Of a stretch of DNA of 64,000 bases, positions 38,422 to 47,755 are shown piece after piece. The translations under genes and the position numbers were made by a program. Each line of letters begins with the position of its first letter. Position 1 is the first letter of the stretch. The DNA lies in NCBI RefSeq assembly GCF_000425125.1, contig NZ_KE384306.1:1-64000 (forward strand). Reading direction: 5' to 3'. The notes beneath the pieces are model-generated. The model worked only from the letters and a program-made list of their open reading frames with translations. It was not told the DNA's origin and made no database searches. Source of the DNA: Paenibacillus taiwanensis DSM 18679. GTDB taxonomy: Bacteria; Bacillota; Bacilli; Paenibacillales; Paenibacillaceae.

Positions 38422-38658
38422 CTAATGGATATGCAGGTTGTATATACGTATGATAAAATGATTGTTAATAGAAGATATATGAAACGTCGTGAGAAGTGTG
38501 ACGTTACGTTATCTTTATAAATGATAAGACATGATGATAAGATGACAATTAGGGATCATGGAAATGTCGATCACGAGGACATGCTGGATGTACTAACTAG
38601 GGGTGTCAGCTAGAATACAGGAAACCAAAGTTCGAATCAACTAGAGTGGTGATAAGAA

Positions 38659-39972
38659 ATGGATTTATTTTCGTATCAATCGGATCAGGAACCTGAGATG
38701 AGGTTGCTTGCTGATCGCATGCGTCCACGCACATTGGATGAATATGTAGGACAGGAACATATTGTGGGGCCGCAGCGTCTATTAAGGAGGGCGATAGAGT
38801 CAGACCGTGTATCCTCAATTTTGTTGTACGGACCACCTGGTTGTGGCAAGACAACGCTTGCCAACATCATTGCGGAGCGCACGCAAGGGGAATTCGTACG
38901 GCTAAATGCGGTAGACGCATCCGTTAAAGACGTTCGGGCCGTTATAGAACAAGCGGAGAATCGCAAAAATATGTACGCAGCCAAGACGATTCTGTTCTTG
39001 GATGAGGTGCATCGGTTTAACAAGTCACAGCAGGATGCGTTGCTGCCTGCGGTTGAGAAAGGAACGATTATTTTTATCGGCGCAACTACGGAGAATCCAT
39101 TTCATCATGTGAATGGAGCTTTAATTAGCCGGTCCACCTTATTTCAGCTAAAGGCATTAACATCAGAACATTGCCTGATTGCGATGCAGCGTGCGATGGC
39201 TGATAAGGAACGTGGCTTGGGCTTTATGCCGCTTCAAGTGAACGAGGATGCGCTCTTGCATATTGCCGAGATGGCGAATGGTGATATACGCCGTGCACTG
39301 AATGCGCTTGAGCTAGCTGCGATGACGACCATGCCACAGTCAGATGGCCAAGTCATTGTCACCATGACAGAAGCAGAAGAGTCTGTTCGCAGACCTATCG
39401 TCCGTGCTGATGAATCGACCCAATATGACGTACTATCCGCCTTTCATAAAAGTATTCGCGGATCGAGTGATGCAGCGTTGTTCTGGTTTTTTTATGCGGT
39501 AGATAAGCTTGGAATGGACCCGATGACGTTTATACGCCGTCTAACGGTTGCGTGCAGTGAAGATATCGGCTTGGCCAATCCGCAAGCCATGGTACAGGCT
39601 GTCAGTGCGCTAGAAGCTTATCATCGCATCGGATGGCCGGAATCGCAATACATTATTGCCCAGGCAATTTTGTTTGCGGTAGAGAGTCCGAAATCCAATT
39701 CAATCCCGCTTGCTATACAACGTGCGATGCAGGCGATGGATGATATTCGATCTGCTGAAGTTCCGCTTCATCTGCGGGACACGCATTACAAAGGGGCCGA
39801 CAAGTTGGGCCATAAGGGCTATCAGTATCCTCATGATTATGCTGGCCACTATGTGGCACAGCAGTATTTGCCGGATGCTATTCAGAACCGTGTGTTCTTT
39901 ATGGCAAACGAGCAAGGCATGGAGGCGAAGATGAAGGTGAATCAGGAGCTTCGGCGGCAGAAGGGGCGTTAA
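38659..39972 (+). CDS. rarA: Replication-associated recombination protein RarA (MgsA)
   Basis: A 437-residue AAA+ ATPase of the clamp-loader/RuvB group acting at stalled replication forks. It begins LADRMRPRTLDEYVGQEHI, Walker A YGPPGCGKTT at about residue 55, Walker B ILFLDEVHRFNKSQQDALLP at about 112, sensor ATTENPFH, and the RarA C-terminal tetramer domain (QYDVLSAFHKSIRGSSDAALFW, then MTFIRRLTVACSEDIGLANP). Length is normal. B. subtilis yrvN is its equivalent and sits in the same place. Confidence 0.95.
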   Translation: MDLFSYQSDQEPEMRLLADRMRPRTLDEYVGQEHIVGPQRLLRRAIESDRVSSILLYGPPGCGKTTLANIIAERTQGEFVRLNAVDASVKDVRAVIEQAENRKNMYAAKTILFLDEVHRFNKSQQDALLPAVEKGTIIFIGATTENPFHHVNGALISRSTLFQLKALTSEHCLIAMQRAMADKERGLGFMPLQVNEDALLHIAEMANGDIRRALNALELAAMTTMPQSDGQVIVTMTEAEESVRRPIVRADESTQYDVLSAFHKSIRGSSDAALFWFFYAVDKLGMDPMTFIRRLTVACSEDIGLANPQAMVQAVSALEAYHRIGWPESQYIIAQAILFAVESPKSNSIPLAIQRAMQAMDDIRSAEVPLHLRDTHYKGADKLGHKGYQYPHDYAGHYVAQQYLPDAIQNRVFFMANEQGMEAKMKVNQELRRQKGR

Positions 39973-40046
39973 CCGTTTCCTTTTCACAAATAGCATATCT
40001 GATGCAGCAACAAGTATCCATTTTCAAGCAGAGAGGTAGAGTGGCA

Positions 40047-40466
40047 ATGTCAAGCAGTTATTGGAATCCACGGCATGGACTCGCCGTAGCGATAGGAGGA
40101 ATGATAGGCGCGAATATTAGATATGGATGCAGTCTAATCTTCCCGTTTGACACGGTAGGTGGCTTCCCGGTGGCTACGTTGCTCGTTAATATAACGGGCG
40201 CTTGCTTTTTAGGCTGGCTAACTTCATTTGTAGCGACTAGGCTGAATTGTTCCCCCTTGTGGAAGTTAACGTTTGGTACGGGGATGGCAGGAGCGCTGAC
40301 GACTTACTCTACTTTTGCGCTGGAAACGGTTCGATTGCTGGAAATTAATCGAATTGGTACGGCAATTAGCTATCAGATTCTCAGCCTTGTGGGCGGTCTC
40401 GTAAGCGCATACGCTGGCTATAAGCTTGGACAGCGTGCTGAACGAACGGAAAGGGGCTTCATGTGA
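40047..40466 (+). CDS. crcB: Fluoride channel subunit CrcB/Fluc (first of pair)
   Basis: A 139-residue protein with four hydrophobic helices of the Fluc family, which exports F-. Motifs GGMIGANIRYGCSL, FPVATLLVNITGACFLGWL (the conserved Asn) and GTGMAGALTTYSTFALET (the phenylalanine/threonine track). The ATG at 40047 has GAGAGGTAGAG upstream. Its stop overlaps the start of a second crcB gene, so the functional channel is probably a heterodimer. No fluoride riboswitch fits in the 74-base gap after rarA. Confidence 0.88.
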   Translation: MSSSYWNPRHGLAVAIGGMIGANIRYGCSLIFPFDTVGGFPVATLLVNITGACFLGWLTSFVATRLNCSPLWKLTFGTGMAGALTTYSTFALETVRLLEINRIGTAISYQILSLVGGLVSAYAGYKLGQRAERTERGFM

Positions 40467-40834
40467 TGAATATCTGGCTAGTCAGCATTGGGGGAGCTGG
40501 AGGAGCGTGGCTAAGGTATATCATCACCAGTGTAATGGCCAAACATTCCACCTCTTATCCGTGGGGGACGTGGGTTATTAATTTGATGGGATCGATGCTG
40601 CTCGGAGTGTTGGCGGGGCTCCATACTGCAATGCCTGATTATGTTTATGCATGGTTAGGGATTGGATTTTGCGGAGCCTTTACAACGTTTTCTACATTTA
40701 CGGTTGAGTCATGGCTCCTTATTCAGCAGCGGCGGATCGTAACGGCACTTACTTATATCGGTAGTACCGCGTTGATTAATATAGCTGTGGCCGCCATTGG
40801 GTTATATGTTTTTCGTTTAACATGGCAGGGATAA
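40466..40834 (+). CDS. crcB: Fluoride channel subunit CrcB/Fluc (second of pair)
   Basis: A 122-residue, four-helix partner of the preceding protein, with GGAGGAWLRYIITS, WGTWVINLMGSMLLGVLAG and GFCGAFTTFSTFTVES. Start is ATG 40466 (or GTG 40463) with AAAGGGG upstream; it shares a base with the previous stop (TGATG). Split, tandem crcB genes are common in Firmicutes, where the two products pair in antiparallel orientation. Confidence 0.88.
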   Translation: MNIWLVSIGGAGGAWLRYIITSVMAKHSTSYPWGTWVINLMGSMLLGVLAGLHTAMPDYVYAWLGIGFCGAFTTFSTFTVESWLLIQQRRIVTALTYIGSTALINIAVAAIGLYVFRLTWQG

Positions 40835-40946
40835 GGGTAATAATGTTTTGGCTAATTGAATGGTGATGCTTCTCAATAAAACAAGTGATTCCGAGTAACT
40901 CGTGGTGGCGTACATGTTAGAGGTGAGCAGAGGGGACTGTGATGAC

Positions 40947-41495
40947 ATGCTACATACAAATGAAAGCGGAATGGCTAGTAAGCCCGAACGTCGAATAGGA
41001 CTGGTGCAAATTGTAATGGTTCTTCTTATGCTCATGCTGTTATCAGCCTGCGGTGCTACAACAGTAAGTGAGGGGCAAGGAACTGTGCAACATAAGCAGG
41101 ATCATTTGCTGCCAAATGGGGATTTGCGCCAATGCACCTCATCGGTGAATGAACTGCCTCCATTTCTGGATAATGGAGAAGAGGAACTTCGACTTGTATA
41201 CAAGCTTGCTGCTGAAAACGAGCACTTGTTGCAATGGATGCCTTGTTATTGTGGCTGTGGGGACAGCGCAAACCATCGAAGTAATTTGGATTGCTTCGTT
41301 CATGAGAGGCTTGAGGACGGCAGTGTTCAGTGGGATGATCACGGAACTCGATGCGGTGTATGTCAACGGATCGCCGTGGAGGCGGTCAAGTTGCAACAAG
41401 AGGGGAAATCGCTTGATGCTGTACGGAAGGTAATAGATGATAAATATCGTGAAGGGTATGCAGCACCGACACCAACAACGATGCCAACCATGTAA
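40947..41495 (+). CDS. PCYCGC-motif lipoprotein
   Basis: A protein of about 182 residues with an N-terminal hydrophobic segment ending in a lipobox (LLSAC), so exported and lipid-anchored. The mature part carries the signature PCYCGCGDSANHRSNLDCFVHE, followed by GVCQRIAVEA, which gives six conserved cysteines that look like a metal or heme/copper site. The PCYCGC family has no established function. The tail is Pro/Thr-rich. The ATG at 40947 has AGAGGGGA about 10 bases upstream; other in-frame starts exist at 40902 and 40971. Confidence 0.75.
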   Translation: MLHTNESGMASKPERRIGLVQIVMVLLMLMLLSACGATTVSEGQGTVQHKQDHLLPNGDLRQCTSSVNELPPFLDNGEEELRLVYKLAAENEHLLQWMPCYCGCGDSANHRSNLDCFVHERLEDGSVQWDDHGTRCGVCQRIAVEAVKLQQEGKSLDAVRKVIDDKYREGYAAPTPTTMPTM

Positions 41496-41693
41496 ATTTG
41501 GGGTAGCGTGTAACGGGGGACTGTATGCACACCTAATCCGATTCTGTCCTTCAAGCTATTAGGGGGACATTTTTCTGATGATTGATGTTTATTTTTCGGG
41601 TCAATGTTGCATCCTACTGGAATAAATTCTCCCCTCATATGTGGTTATGTTCAGACGGTGGAGGACAAGCTAAGGGGGAAACATGTACGTAAG

Positions 41694-41728
41694 GAGTATA
41701 CTCGTTACGAACCACTGTCTTAGCTAAG
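41694..41728. promoter_or_regulatory. Two palindromes upstream of the ArsR-type gene
   Basis: GAGTATACTC (41694-41703) and CTTAGCTAAG (41719-41728) are each perfect 10-bp palindromes, 25 bp apart, 45-80 bases before the ArsR start. Candidate operators; the rest of 41496-41773 shows nothing else I can name. Confidence 0.35.
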
Positions 41729-41773
41729 CATAGTGACAAGGCGTATGGAATGTACGATAAGGAGTCGGATGCA

Positions 41774-42088
41774 ATGGATGTATTAGAAGGGAAAGAATGG
41801 GAATCAGAAGTGCTAGAACGTGTATCACAGACATTTAAAGCTCTAGGGGACCCGACACGAATACGGATTTTGACGTTGTTAGCACGAGAGGAATGTGCGG
41901 TTAATCAAATCGCAGATGCGCTTCAATTATCACAATCAGCTGTGTCCCATCAGTTAAAGACGCTGCGTGCATACAGATTTGTGCGTTATCGCCGTGAGGG
42001 GCAAAATATGCTGTATTCCTGCGATGATGCTCATATTATAGGTCTCCTGAATGAAGCGGTTCGCTACGCTTCGAGCGAGCAAGCCTAA
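41774..42088 (+). CDS. ArsR-family transcriptional regulator
   Basis: A 104-residue winged-helix repressor. The core is FKALGDPTRIRILTLLAREECAVNQIADALQLSQSAVSHQLKTLRAYRFVRYRREGQNMLYS, a textbook ArsR HTH. A cysteine lies in the recognition region (EECAVNQ, the ELCV-like metal-site position) but only one, and C-terminal DDAHIIGLLNEAV offers Asp/His residues at the alpha-5 metal site, as in CzrA/SmtB-type Zn sensors. ATG 41774 has AAGGAG 9 bases upstream. No clear target gene adjoins except the CNNM gene downstream. Confidence 0.85.
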   Translation: MDVLEGKEWESEVLERVSQTFKALGDPTRIRILTLLAREECAVNQIADALQLSQSAVSHQLKTLRAYRFVRYRREGQNMLYSCDDAHIIGLLNEAVRYASSEQA

Positions 42089-42287
42089 ATTGTATATTTT
42101 AGGCTTAACCGATGGTGATAGGACGATGACGTGTTTGAATATATATAGTCAATCCCCAATACCGGAGGTGCTGCGGCCTGCGATGAGCAATTTCCTAGGC
42201 AAGGATTTGACGGTTATGTAAGAAGGTATATAATGATTAATAAGCGTCATTCTTTTTAAGTTTAAATTGAACAATGGGGAGGTGTAC

Positions 42288-42313
42288 CTGTCCGCTTTAT
42301 GGGAGGCGGATAG
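42288..42313 (+). promoter_or_regulatory. Hairpin just upstream of the CNNM gene start
   Basis: CTGTCCGC pairs with GCGGATAG (one G-U) around a 10-base loop. The 3' arm runs into the ribosome site TAGGGA of the TTG start at 42322, so folding could limit initiation. Confidence 0.35.
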
Positions 42314-42321
42314 GGATTCTA

Positions 42322-43653
42322 TTGGATAGTGATCCGTTACCGATAGTATGGGGATTGTTGTTAGTCATTTTACTTGTGTTTTTGAACGGGTTCTTTGTGG
42401 CGGCAGAGTTTGCCATGGTAAAAGTACGAGGCAGCCGAATCGACACACTCGTACAAGAAGGGAACGCCAAAGCCAAATTCGCGAGGAATTTGACCAACAA
42501 CTTAGATGCTTATTTATCGGCATGTCAGCTAGGTATTACATTAGCATCACTCGGCTTGGGCTGGATTGGAGAGTCTACGATTGCTCAATTGCTCCATGAT
42601 CCATTGGCGGCACTTGGGGCTGGACCCGCTCTTATTCATACGATTGCAACAGTTGTCGCATTTATCGTCATTACGATGATGCATATTGTATTAGGTGAGT
42701 TAGCACCTAAGACAGTAGCGATTCGCAAGGCGGAAAGTGTTACATTACTGACAGCAATGCCTTTAATGGTTTTTCATAAGGTGATGTATCCGTTTATTTG
42801 GCTCCTTAACGGTATGGCGAATACGTTATTGAAGTGGTTTCATGTGGAACCAGCTTCTGAACATGATTCGGCTCATACGGAAGAAGAGATTCGGATTCTG
42901 ATGAAGGAAAGCCATAAGAGCGGTCTAATTAATAATACGGAATTGACATTGATGGACAATATATTTGAATTTTCAGAGACACATGCACGTGAAATTATGA
43001 TACCCCGTACAGAGATGATTTGCCTTTATACGAATGATTCATTTGCGGACAATAGGCAGACCGCTTATAGCGAGATGCATACCCGTTATCCTGTATGTGA
43101 TCCCGATAAAGATAACATTCTAGGATTTGTGCACATTAAAGATTTGGTCAAGATTAATTCGGATGATGCTGATTTACGTGATATATTGCGGCCGATCCTA
43201 AGTGTGCCAGAATCGATGTCCATTAGTGCACTTATGAAGATGTTGCAGAAGAACAAGACGCAAATTGCACTGCTGATTGATGAATATGGAGGCACGGCAG
43301 GCCTCGTTACGCTTGAGGACATTATGGAGGAGATCGTAGGCGAGATCCAGGATGAATTTGATGAAGAGTTACCTGAGATCGTAAAGCATGACGACTATTC
43401 ATTTTCTGTAGATGGAAAGATGTTAATTGAAGAGATTAACGATCATTTTGGAAGTGATATTTCATCTGAAGACTTTGATACTATTGGTGGCTGGGTGTAT
43501 TCACAAGTTGAGATACCACCTAAGAAAGGTCAACGTATTGATTATGACAATCAATTGGAATTTATTGTGGAAGAAGCACAACAGCTTCGTATTACACGCC
43601 TGCTTGTTCGTAAGCTGACGTTATCTGAAGATATTCCAGTTGAAGCTTCTTAA
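42322..43653 (+). CDS. CNNM/HlyC-CorC family transporter (hemolysin family protein)
   Basis: A 443-residue membrane protein: DUF21/CNNM domain with four helices (about 1-190, NGFFVAAEFAMVKVR and ACQLGITLASLGLGW), a CBS pair (about 205-330, IMIPRTEMICL and LLIDEYGGTAGLVTLEDIMEEIVGEIQDE), then a CorC_HlyC domain (about 345-430, GKMLIEEINDHFG). Relatives such as MpfA/YhdP are linked to Mg2+ export. TTG 42322 is chosen because TAGGGA is 6 bases upstream and the frame before it reads non-family residues. It lies 233 bases after the ArsR gene. Confidence 0.88.
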   Translation: MDSDPLPIVWGLLLVILLVFLNGFFVAAEFAMVKVRGSRIDTLVQEGNAKAKFARNLTNNLDAYLSACQLGITLASLGLGWIGESTIAQLLHDPLAALGAGPALIHTIATVVAFIVITMMHIVLGELAPKTVAIRKAESVTLLTAMPLMVFHKVMYPFIWLLNGMANTLLKWFHVEPASEHDSAHTEEEIRILMKESHKSGLINNTELTLMDNIFEFSETHAREIMIPRTEMICLYTNDSFADNRQTAYSEMHTRYPVCDPDKDNILGFVHIKDLVKINSDDADLRDILRPILSVPESMSISALMKMLQKNKTQIALLIDEYGGTAGLVTLEDIMEEIVGEIQDEFDEELPEIVKHDDYSFSVDGKMLIEEINDHFGSDISSEDFDTIGGWVYSQVEIPPKKGQRIDYDNQLEFIVEEAQQLRITRLLVRKLTLSEDIPVEAS

Positions 43654-43694
43654 TACTTCATTATTGTTGTCACAGTATACAGCACTTATACACA

Positions 43695-43736
43695 ATAAAA
43701 GGGGCCCGCTAACTGGTAGCAGGGTCCCTTTATTTA
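43695..43736. terminator. Bidirectional terminator between CNNM gene and mnmA
   Basis: AAAGGGGCCCGCTA...GCAGGGTCCCTTT stem between convergent genes, with A-rich left and T-rich right flanks (CACAATAAAA, TTTATTTAG). Confidence 0.85.
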
Positions 43737-43754
43737 GTGATGCCACTTTGTTGT

Positions 43755-44903
<1,149 letters not shown>

Positions 44904-44929
44904 TTATCCTTATTGTAACACATCGCCCT

Positions 44930-44958
44930 TTTATACCGAAATGTCTGAATCTTGTCAA
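44930..44958 (-). promoter_or_regulatory. Sigma-A promoter of mnmA
   Basis: On the minus strand TTGACA (44958-44953), exactly 17 bp, TATAAA (44935-44930), about 50 bases before the mnmA start. Confidence 0.8.
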
Positions 44959-45079
44959 GGATTGTTATGAATAGATAAGGAGAAAATTGTCCATAACGTG
45001 GATAGTTGTGATACGATATACAGGGTGGCATATAGGAATACAATGAATTTATGAAAACAAACATTTTAGAGGTGCTTAT

Positions 45080-45499
45080 ATGAAGATATCTACTAAAGGA
45101 CGTTATGGCCTAACGATTATGATGGAGCTTGGGAGAAGTTTTGGTGAGGGGCCAACATCCTTAAAAAGTATTGCGGAAAAAAATCAACTGTCTGAACATT
45201 ATTTAGAGCAGCTTATTGCTCCTTTGCGTAACGCGGGTCTTGTTAAAAGTGTTCGTGGCGCATATGGCGGGTATGTGTTGTCGCGTGAGCCTGAGACGTT
45301 AAGCGCAGGTGAAATTATTCGTGTGCTGGAAGGACCAATCTCTCCGGTTGATTTTACGGAAGAAGATGATCCTGCGAAACGAGATTTATGGATACGTATA
45401 AGAGATAGTATTGCATCTGTATTGGATTCCACAACATTACACGATCTTATTCAATACAAGGATGAAGGAAGCCAAGACAGTTATATGTTTTACATCTAA
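45080..45499 (+). CDS. cymR: Rrf2-family regulator, CymR-like
   Basis: A 139-residue winged-helix regulator beginning MKISTKGRYGLTIMMELG, with the recognition segment LSEHYLEQLIAPLRNAGLVKSVRGAYGGY. The three cysteines that hold an Fe-S cluster in IscR/NsrR are absent, which fits CymR, the cysteine-metabolism repressor that works with CysK in B. subtilis. It directly precedes a cysteine desulfurase gene, again as in Bacillus. TTAGAGGTGC precedes the ATG. Confidence 0.85.
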   Translation: MKISTKGRYGLTIMMELGRSFGEGPTSLKSIAEKNQLSEHYLEQLIAPLRNAGLVKSVRGAYGGYVLSREPETLSAGEIIRVLEGPISPVDFTEEDDPAKRDLWIRIRDSIASVLDSTTLHDLIQYKDEGSQDSYMFYI

Positions 45500-45549
45500 T
45501 ATCACTGTGGCGAGTATGGGATCATCCAGAGAAGAGACGAGGGGCATAG

Positions 45550-46722
45550 ATGGAAAGAATCTATATGGACCATGCGGCTACAACACCGTTGCATCCGGCG
45601 GTATGGGAAATAATGTCTGCCAACATGCAAATGGTGTATGGCAACCCGTCCAGCATCCATGCATTTGGGCGTGAGTCTAAGGCGGTTGTACAGCAAGCGA
45701 GGGATAGGATAGCCCAAGAGTTAGGTTGTTCTCCGCAAGAGTTAATATTTACTAGCGGAGGCAGTGAGAGCGATAATACAGCTTTATTTGGAGCGATGTG
45801 GGCAGCAAAGCAGCGTATGGATAAGCAGGGACATTCAGGGATGCCGCATCTGATTACGACTGCAATTGAACATCATGCTGTTCTTCATGCTGCTGAGCAT
45901 TTGCAATCGCTTGGATTTGAAGTTACTATTGTCCAGCCTGATGAGTATGGAATGGTGTCCACTACTCAGATAGAGCAAGCCATTCAGCCTAACACTTGTC
46001 TGATTAGTGTGATGTACGGGAATAACGAGGTTGGCACTTTGCAACCGATTGAGGAGATTGGCCTTCTAGCTCGTGAACGCAGCATATTAATGCACTCGGA
46101 TGCAGTTCAGGCCTTGGGTATGATTGATATAAAGCTACAAGAGCTTCCTTTAGACTTGGTCAGCTTCTCAGCCCATAAAATAAATGGGCCTAAAGGGATA
46201 GGGCTTTTGTATGCAAGGCATGGCAGTGCATGGCAACCGCTTATTTATGGCGGTAATCAAGAGCGCAAGCGTCGCGCAGGGACGGAGAATATAGCAGGTA
46301 TTGTCGGATTTTGTGAGGCGTTAGTTCAAGCATCGCAGCACCGTGAAGCAAAGTTGCAGCAGATTCATCAAGTAAGAACTTTACTATTGGAAGGATTGCA
46401 ACGTGAATTAGGTGAACGGGTAGTTGTGAACGGACACCCGGACGTCAGGCTGCCGCATATTTTAAATGTTAGCTTTTTGGACATACCTACTGAAAAGCTG
46501 CTCATGAATTTAGATATGCTTGGTGTGATGGCGGCAAGTGGTTCTGCCTGTACTTCTGGTTCATTGGAAGTATCGCATGTACTGCGTGCCATGCAACTTT
46601 CGGAGGAAAGACAACAGACTGCTGTTCGATTTAGCTTCGGATTGGGCAATACTATCAATGAAGCGCAGGAAGTTGTTACGCGAATTGCAACCATCGTTCA
46701 CCGTATCCGTAGTAGACAGTAG
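45550..46722 (+). CDS. iscS: Cysteine desulfurase (IscS/NifS family)
   Basis: A 390-residue PLP enzyme that makes alanine and a protein persulfide from cysteine. Begins MERIYMDHAATTPLHPAV; the PLP lysine is in SFSAHKINGPKGIGLLY at about residue 204, and the sulfur-accepting cysteine is in ASGSACTSGSLEVSHVL at about 325. The long active-site loop fits the YrvO-type that feeds MnmA for tRNA thiolation. It follows cymR by 50 bases. Confidence 0.92.
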   Translation: MERIYMDHAATTPLHPAVWEIMSANMQMVYGNPSSIHAFGRESKAVVQQARDRIAQELGCSPQELIFTSGGSESDNTALFGAMWAAKQRMDKQGHSGMPHLITTAIEHHAVLHAAEHLQSLGFEVTIVQPDEYGMVSTTQIEQAIQPNTCLISVMYGNNEVGTLQPIEEIGLLARERSILMHSDAVQALGMIDIKLQELPLDLVSFSAHKINGPKGIGLLYARHGSAWQPLIYGGNQERKRRAGTENIAGIVGFCEALVQASQHREAKLQQIHQVRTLLLEGLQRELGERVVVNGHPDVRLPHILNVSFLDIPTEKLLMNLDMLGVMAASGSACTSGSLEVSHVLRAMQLSEERQQTAVRFSFGLGNTINEAQEVVTRIATIVHRIRSRQ

Positions 46723-46789
46723 GGTCTCCATAGGAACGGAAAGAGAACCGAGAGCGATGCAGTGCCTGACGCTCGAAGGAGGCTCTTTC

Positions 46790-47302
46790 ATGAAAGTGCT
46801 TGAATTGATAGGATTACCTGTTTATGACATTGCTACAGGGAAGCGTGTATCGAAGATCAAAGATGTCTGGATTACAGATGATTGGCTGATGACACATGTG
46901 GAACTAGAAGAACCTACGCGTTTTTCACGTGTTAGACACATTATTTCTTGGCAGGATATTAAGGCATGTGGTGAAGACGCGATTATGATCGAGAATAGTC
47001 TTGCGGTCCGCGAAGCGGAAGCTGTCCACATAGAACGGGCACGCGCTTTTCTTACAGGTCCAGAACGGGTTAAAGATTTGCCGGTCGTAACACAAGAAGG
47101 AAACCAACTTGGATGGGTAGCAGATGTTTATTTTCAGCCAAATTTGGGCAATACAATAACAGGACTGGAAATTTCAGACGGATTGCTTGCAGACCTGCTT
47201 GAAGGCAGACGGCAGTTGGACGAGGCAAATCGTCATATGCGATTAGGACAAGACACTGTTGTAGTGTCTGATCTGGCTAACCCCACAGGAAGTCACCTTT
47301 AA
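46790..47302 (+). CDS. PRC-barrel domain protein (YrrD-like)
   Basis: A 170-residue soluble protein made of two PRC-barrel units. The first starts LELIGLPVYDIATGKRVSKIKDVWIT (about 3-75). The second starts DLPVVTQEGNQLGWVADVYFQPN (about 95-150). PRC-barrels occur in photosynthetic H-subunits and RimM, and bind RNA, proteins or pigments. B. subtilis yrrD lies in the equivalent place between the desulfurase and alaS. GAAGGAGG precedes the ATG. Function unknown. Confidence 0.75.
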   Translation: MKVLELIGLPVYDIATGKRVSKIKDVWITDDWLMTHVELEEPTRFSRVRHIISWQDIKACGEDAIMIENSLAVREAEAVHIERARAFLTGPERVKDLPVVTQEGNQLGWVADVYFQPNLGNTITGLEISDGLLADLLEGRRQLDEANRHMRLGQDTVVVSDLANPTGSHL

Positions 47303-47354
47303 GGTTACTTGGATCGGTATATCAAATCTGTTAATGGACGGAATGGTGAATAAT

Positions 47355-47570
47355 ATGTTGCGATGCCCGAACTGCAATTCCAAGGATATAGGCAAGATCG
47401 GTTCCCATCAATTTTATTGTTGGGGTTGTTTTATTGAATTAACGGTGAACGGTGATAAGATGAATGTATATCAGGTAGAAGAAGACGGGACATTGAGTTC
47501 ACTGGATGATTTGTTTTTTGGTGATGACTGGGGTGCTTCTGCTTATCCTGAGACACATGCATCATCATAA
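47355..47570 (+). CDS. Small zinc-ribbon protein
   Basis: A protein of about 71 residues with an N-terminal zinc ribbon, CPNCNSKDIGK followed by FYCWGCFIEL (CxxC-x13-CxxC), then an acidic C-terminal part (VEEDGTLSSLDDLFFGDDWG). ATG 47355 has GGTGA 6 bases upstream; earlier in-frame starts at 47334 and 47343 lack a clear ribosome site. Comparable short proteins lie next to yrrD in Bacillus. No function is known to me. Confidence 0.65.
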   Translation: MLRCPNCNSKDIGKIGSHQFYCWGCFIELTVNGDKMNVYQVEEDGTLSSLDDLFFGDDWGASAYPETHASS

Positions 47571-47608
47571 ATGGTCACATGGTTGTTAATATATCGTAGT
47601 GTTGTTTA

Positions 47609-47651
47609 GCGCCTGTCTGGGTTGTTTTCGCCCGGATAAGGCGTTTTTTTG
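47609..47651 (+). terminator. Terminator after the zinc-ribbon gene
   Basis: CGCC...GGCG with inner GTCTGGG/CCCGGAT stem, then TTTTTTTG. Confidence 0.8.
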
Positions 47652-47682
47652 TTGTGCTGAAGTTTAAAATTAAAAGTGTGAC

Positions 47683-47730
47683 ATTATACATATTGTATGT
47701 TTTTAATATTATGCATACTATATATTGTGT
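47683..47730 (+). promoter_or_regulatory. nrdD promoter overlapped by two NrdR boxes
   Basis: Box 2, ATACTATATATTGTGT (47715-47730), differs from the NrdR consensus acaCwATATATwGtgt at one position. Box 1 (47683-47698, ATTATACATATTGTAT) matches 11 of 16. The 16-bp gap puts the boxes 32 bp apart, three helical turns. TTGTAT (47693-47698), 17 bp, TACTAT (47716-47721) forms a promoter whose -35 and -10 lie inside the boxes, as expected for NrdR repression. Confidence 0.75.
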
Positions 47731-47755
47731 TTATAACGAAAGGGTGGCGATAAAA

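Noticed and set aside
38398-38658. 6S RNA or small RNA gene before rarA
   Set aside because: No closed long hairpin with a central bubble and no terminator at the 3' side.
39973-40046. Possible fluoride riboswitch before crcB
   Set aside because: Only 74 bases and no matching stem or pseudoknot pattern.
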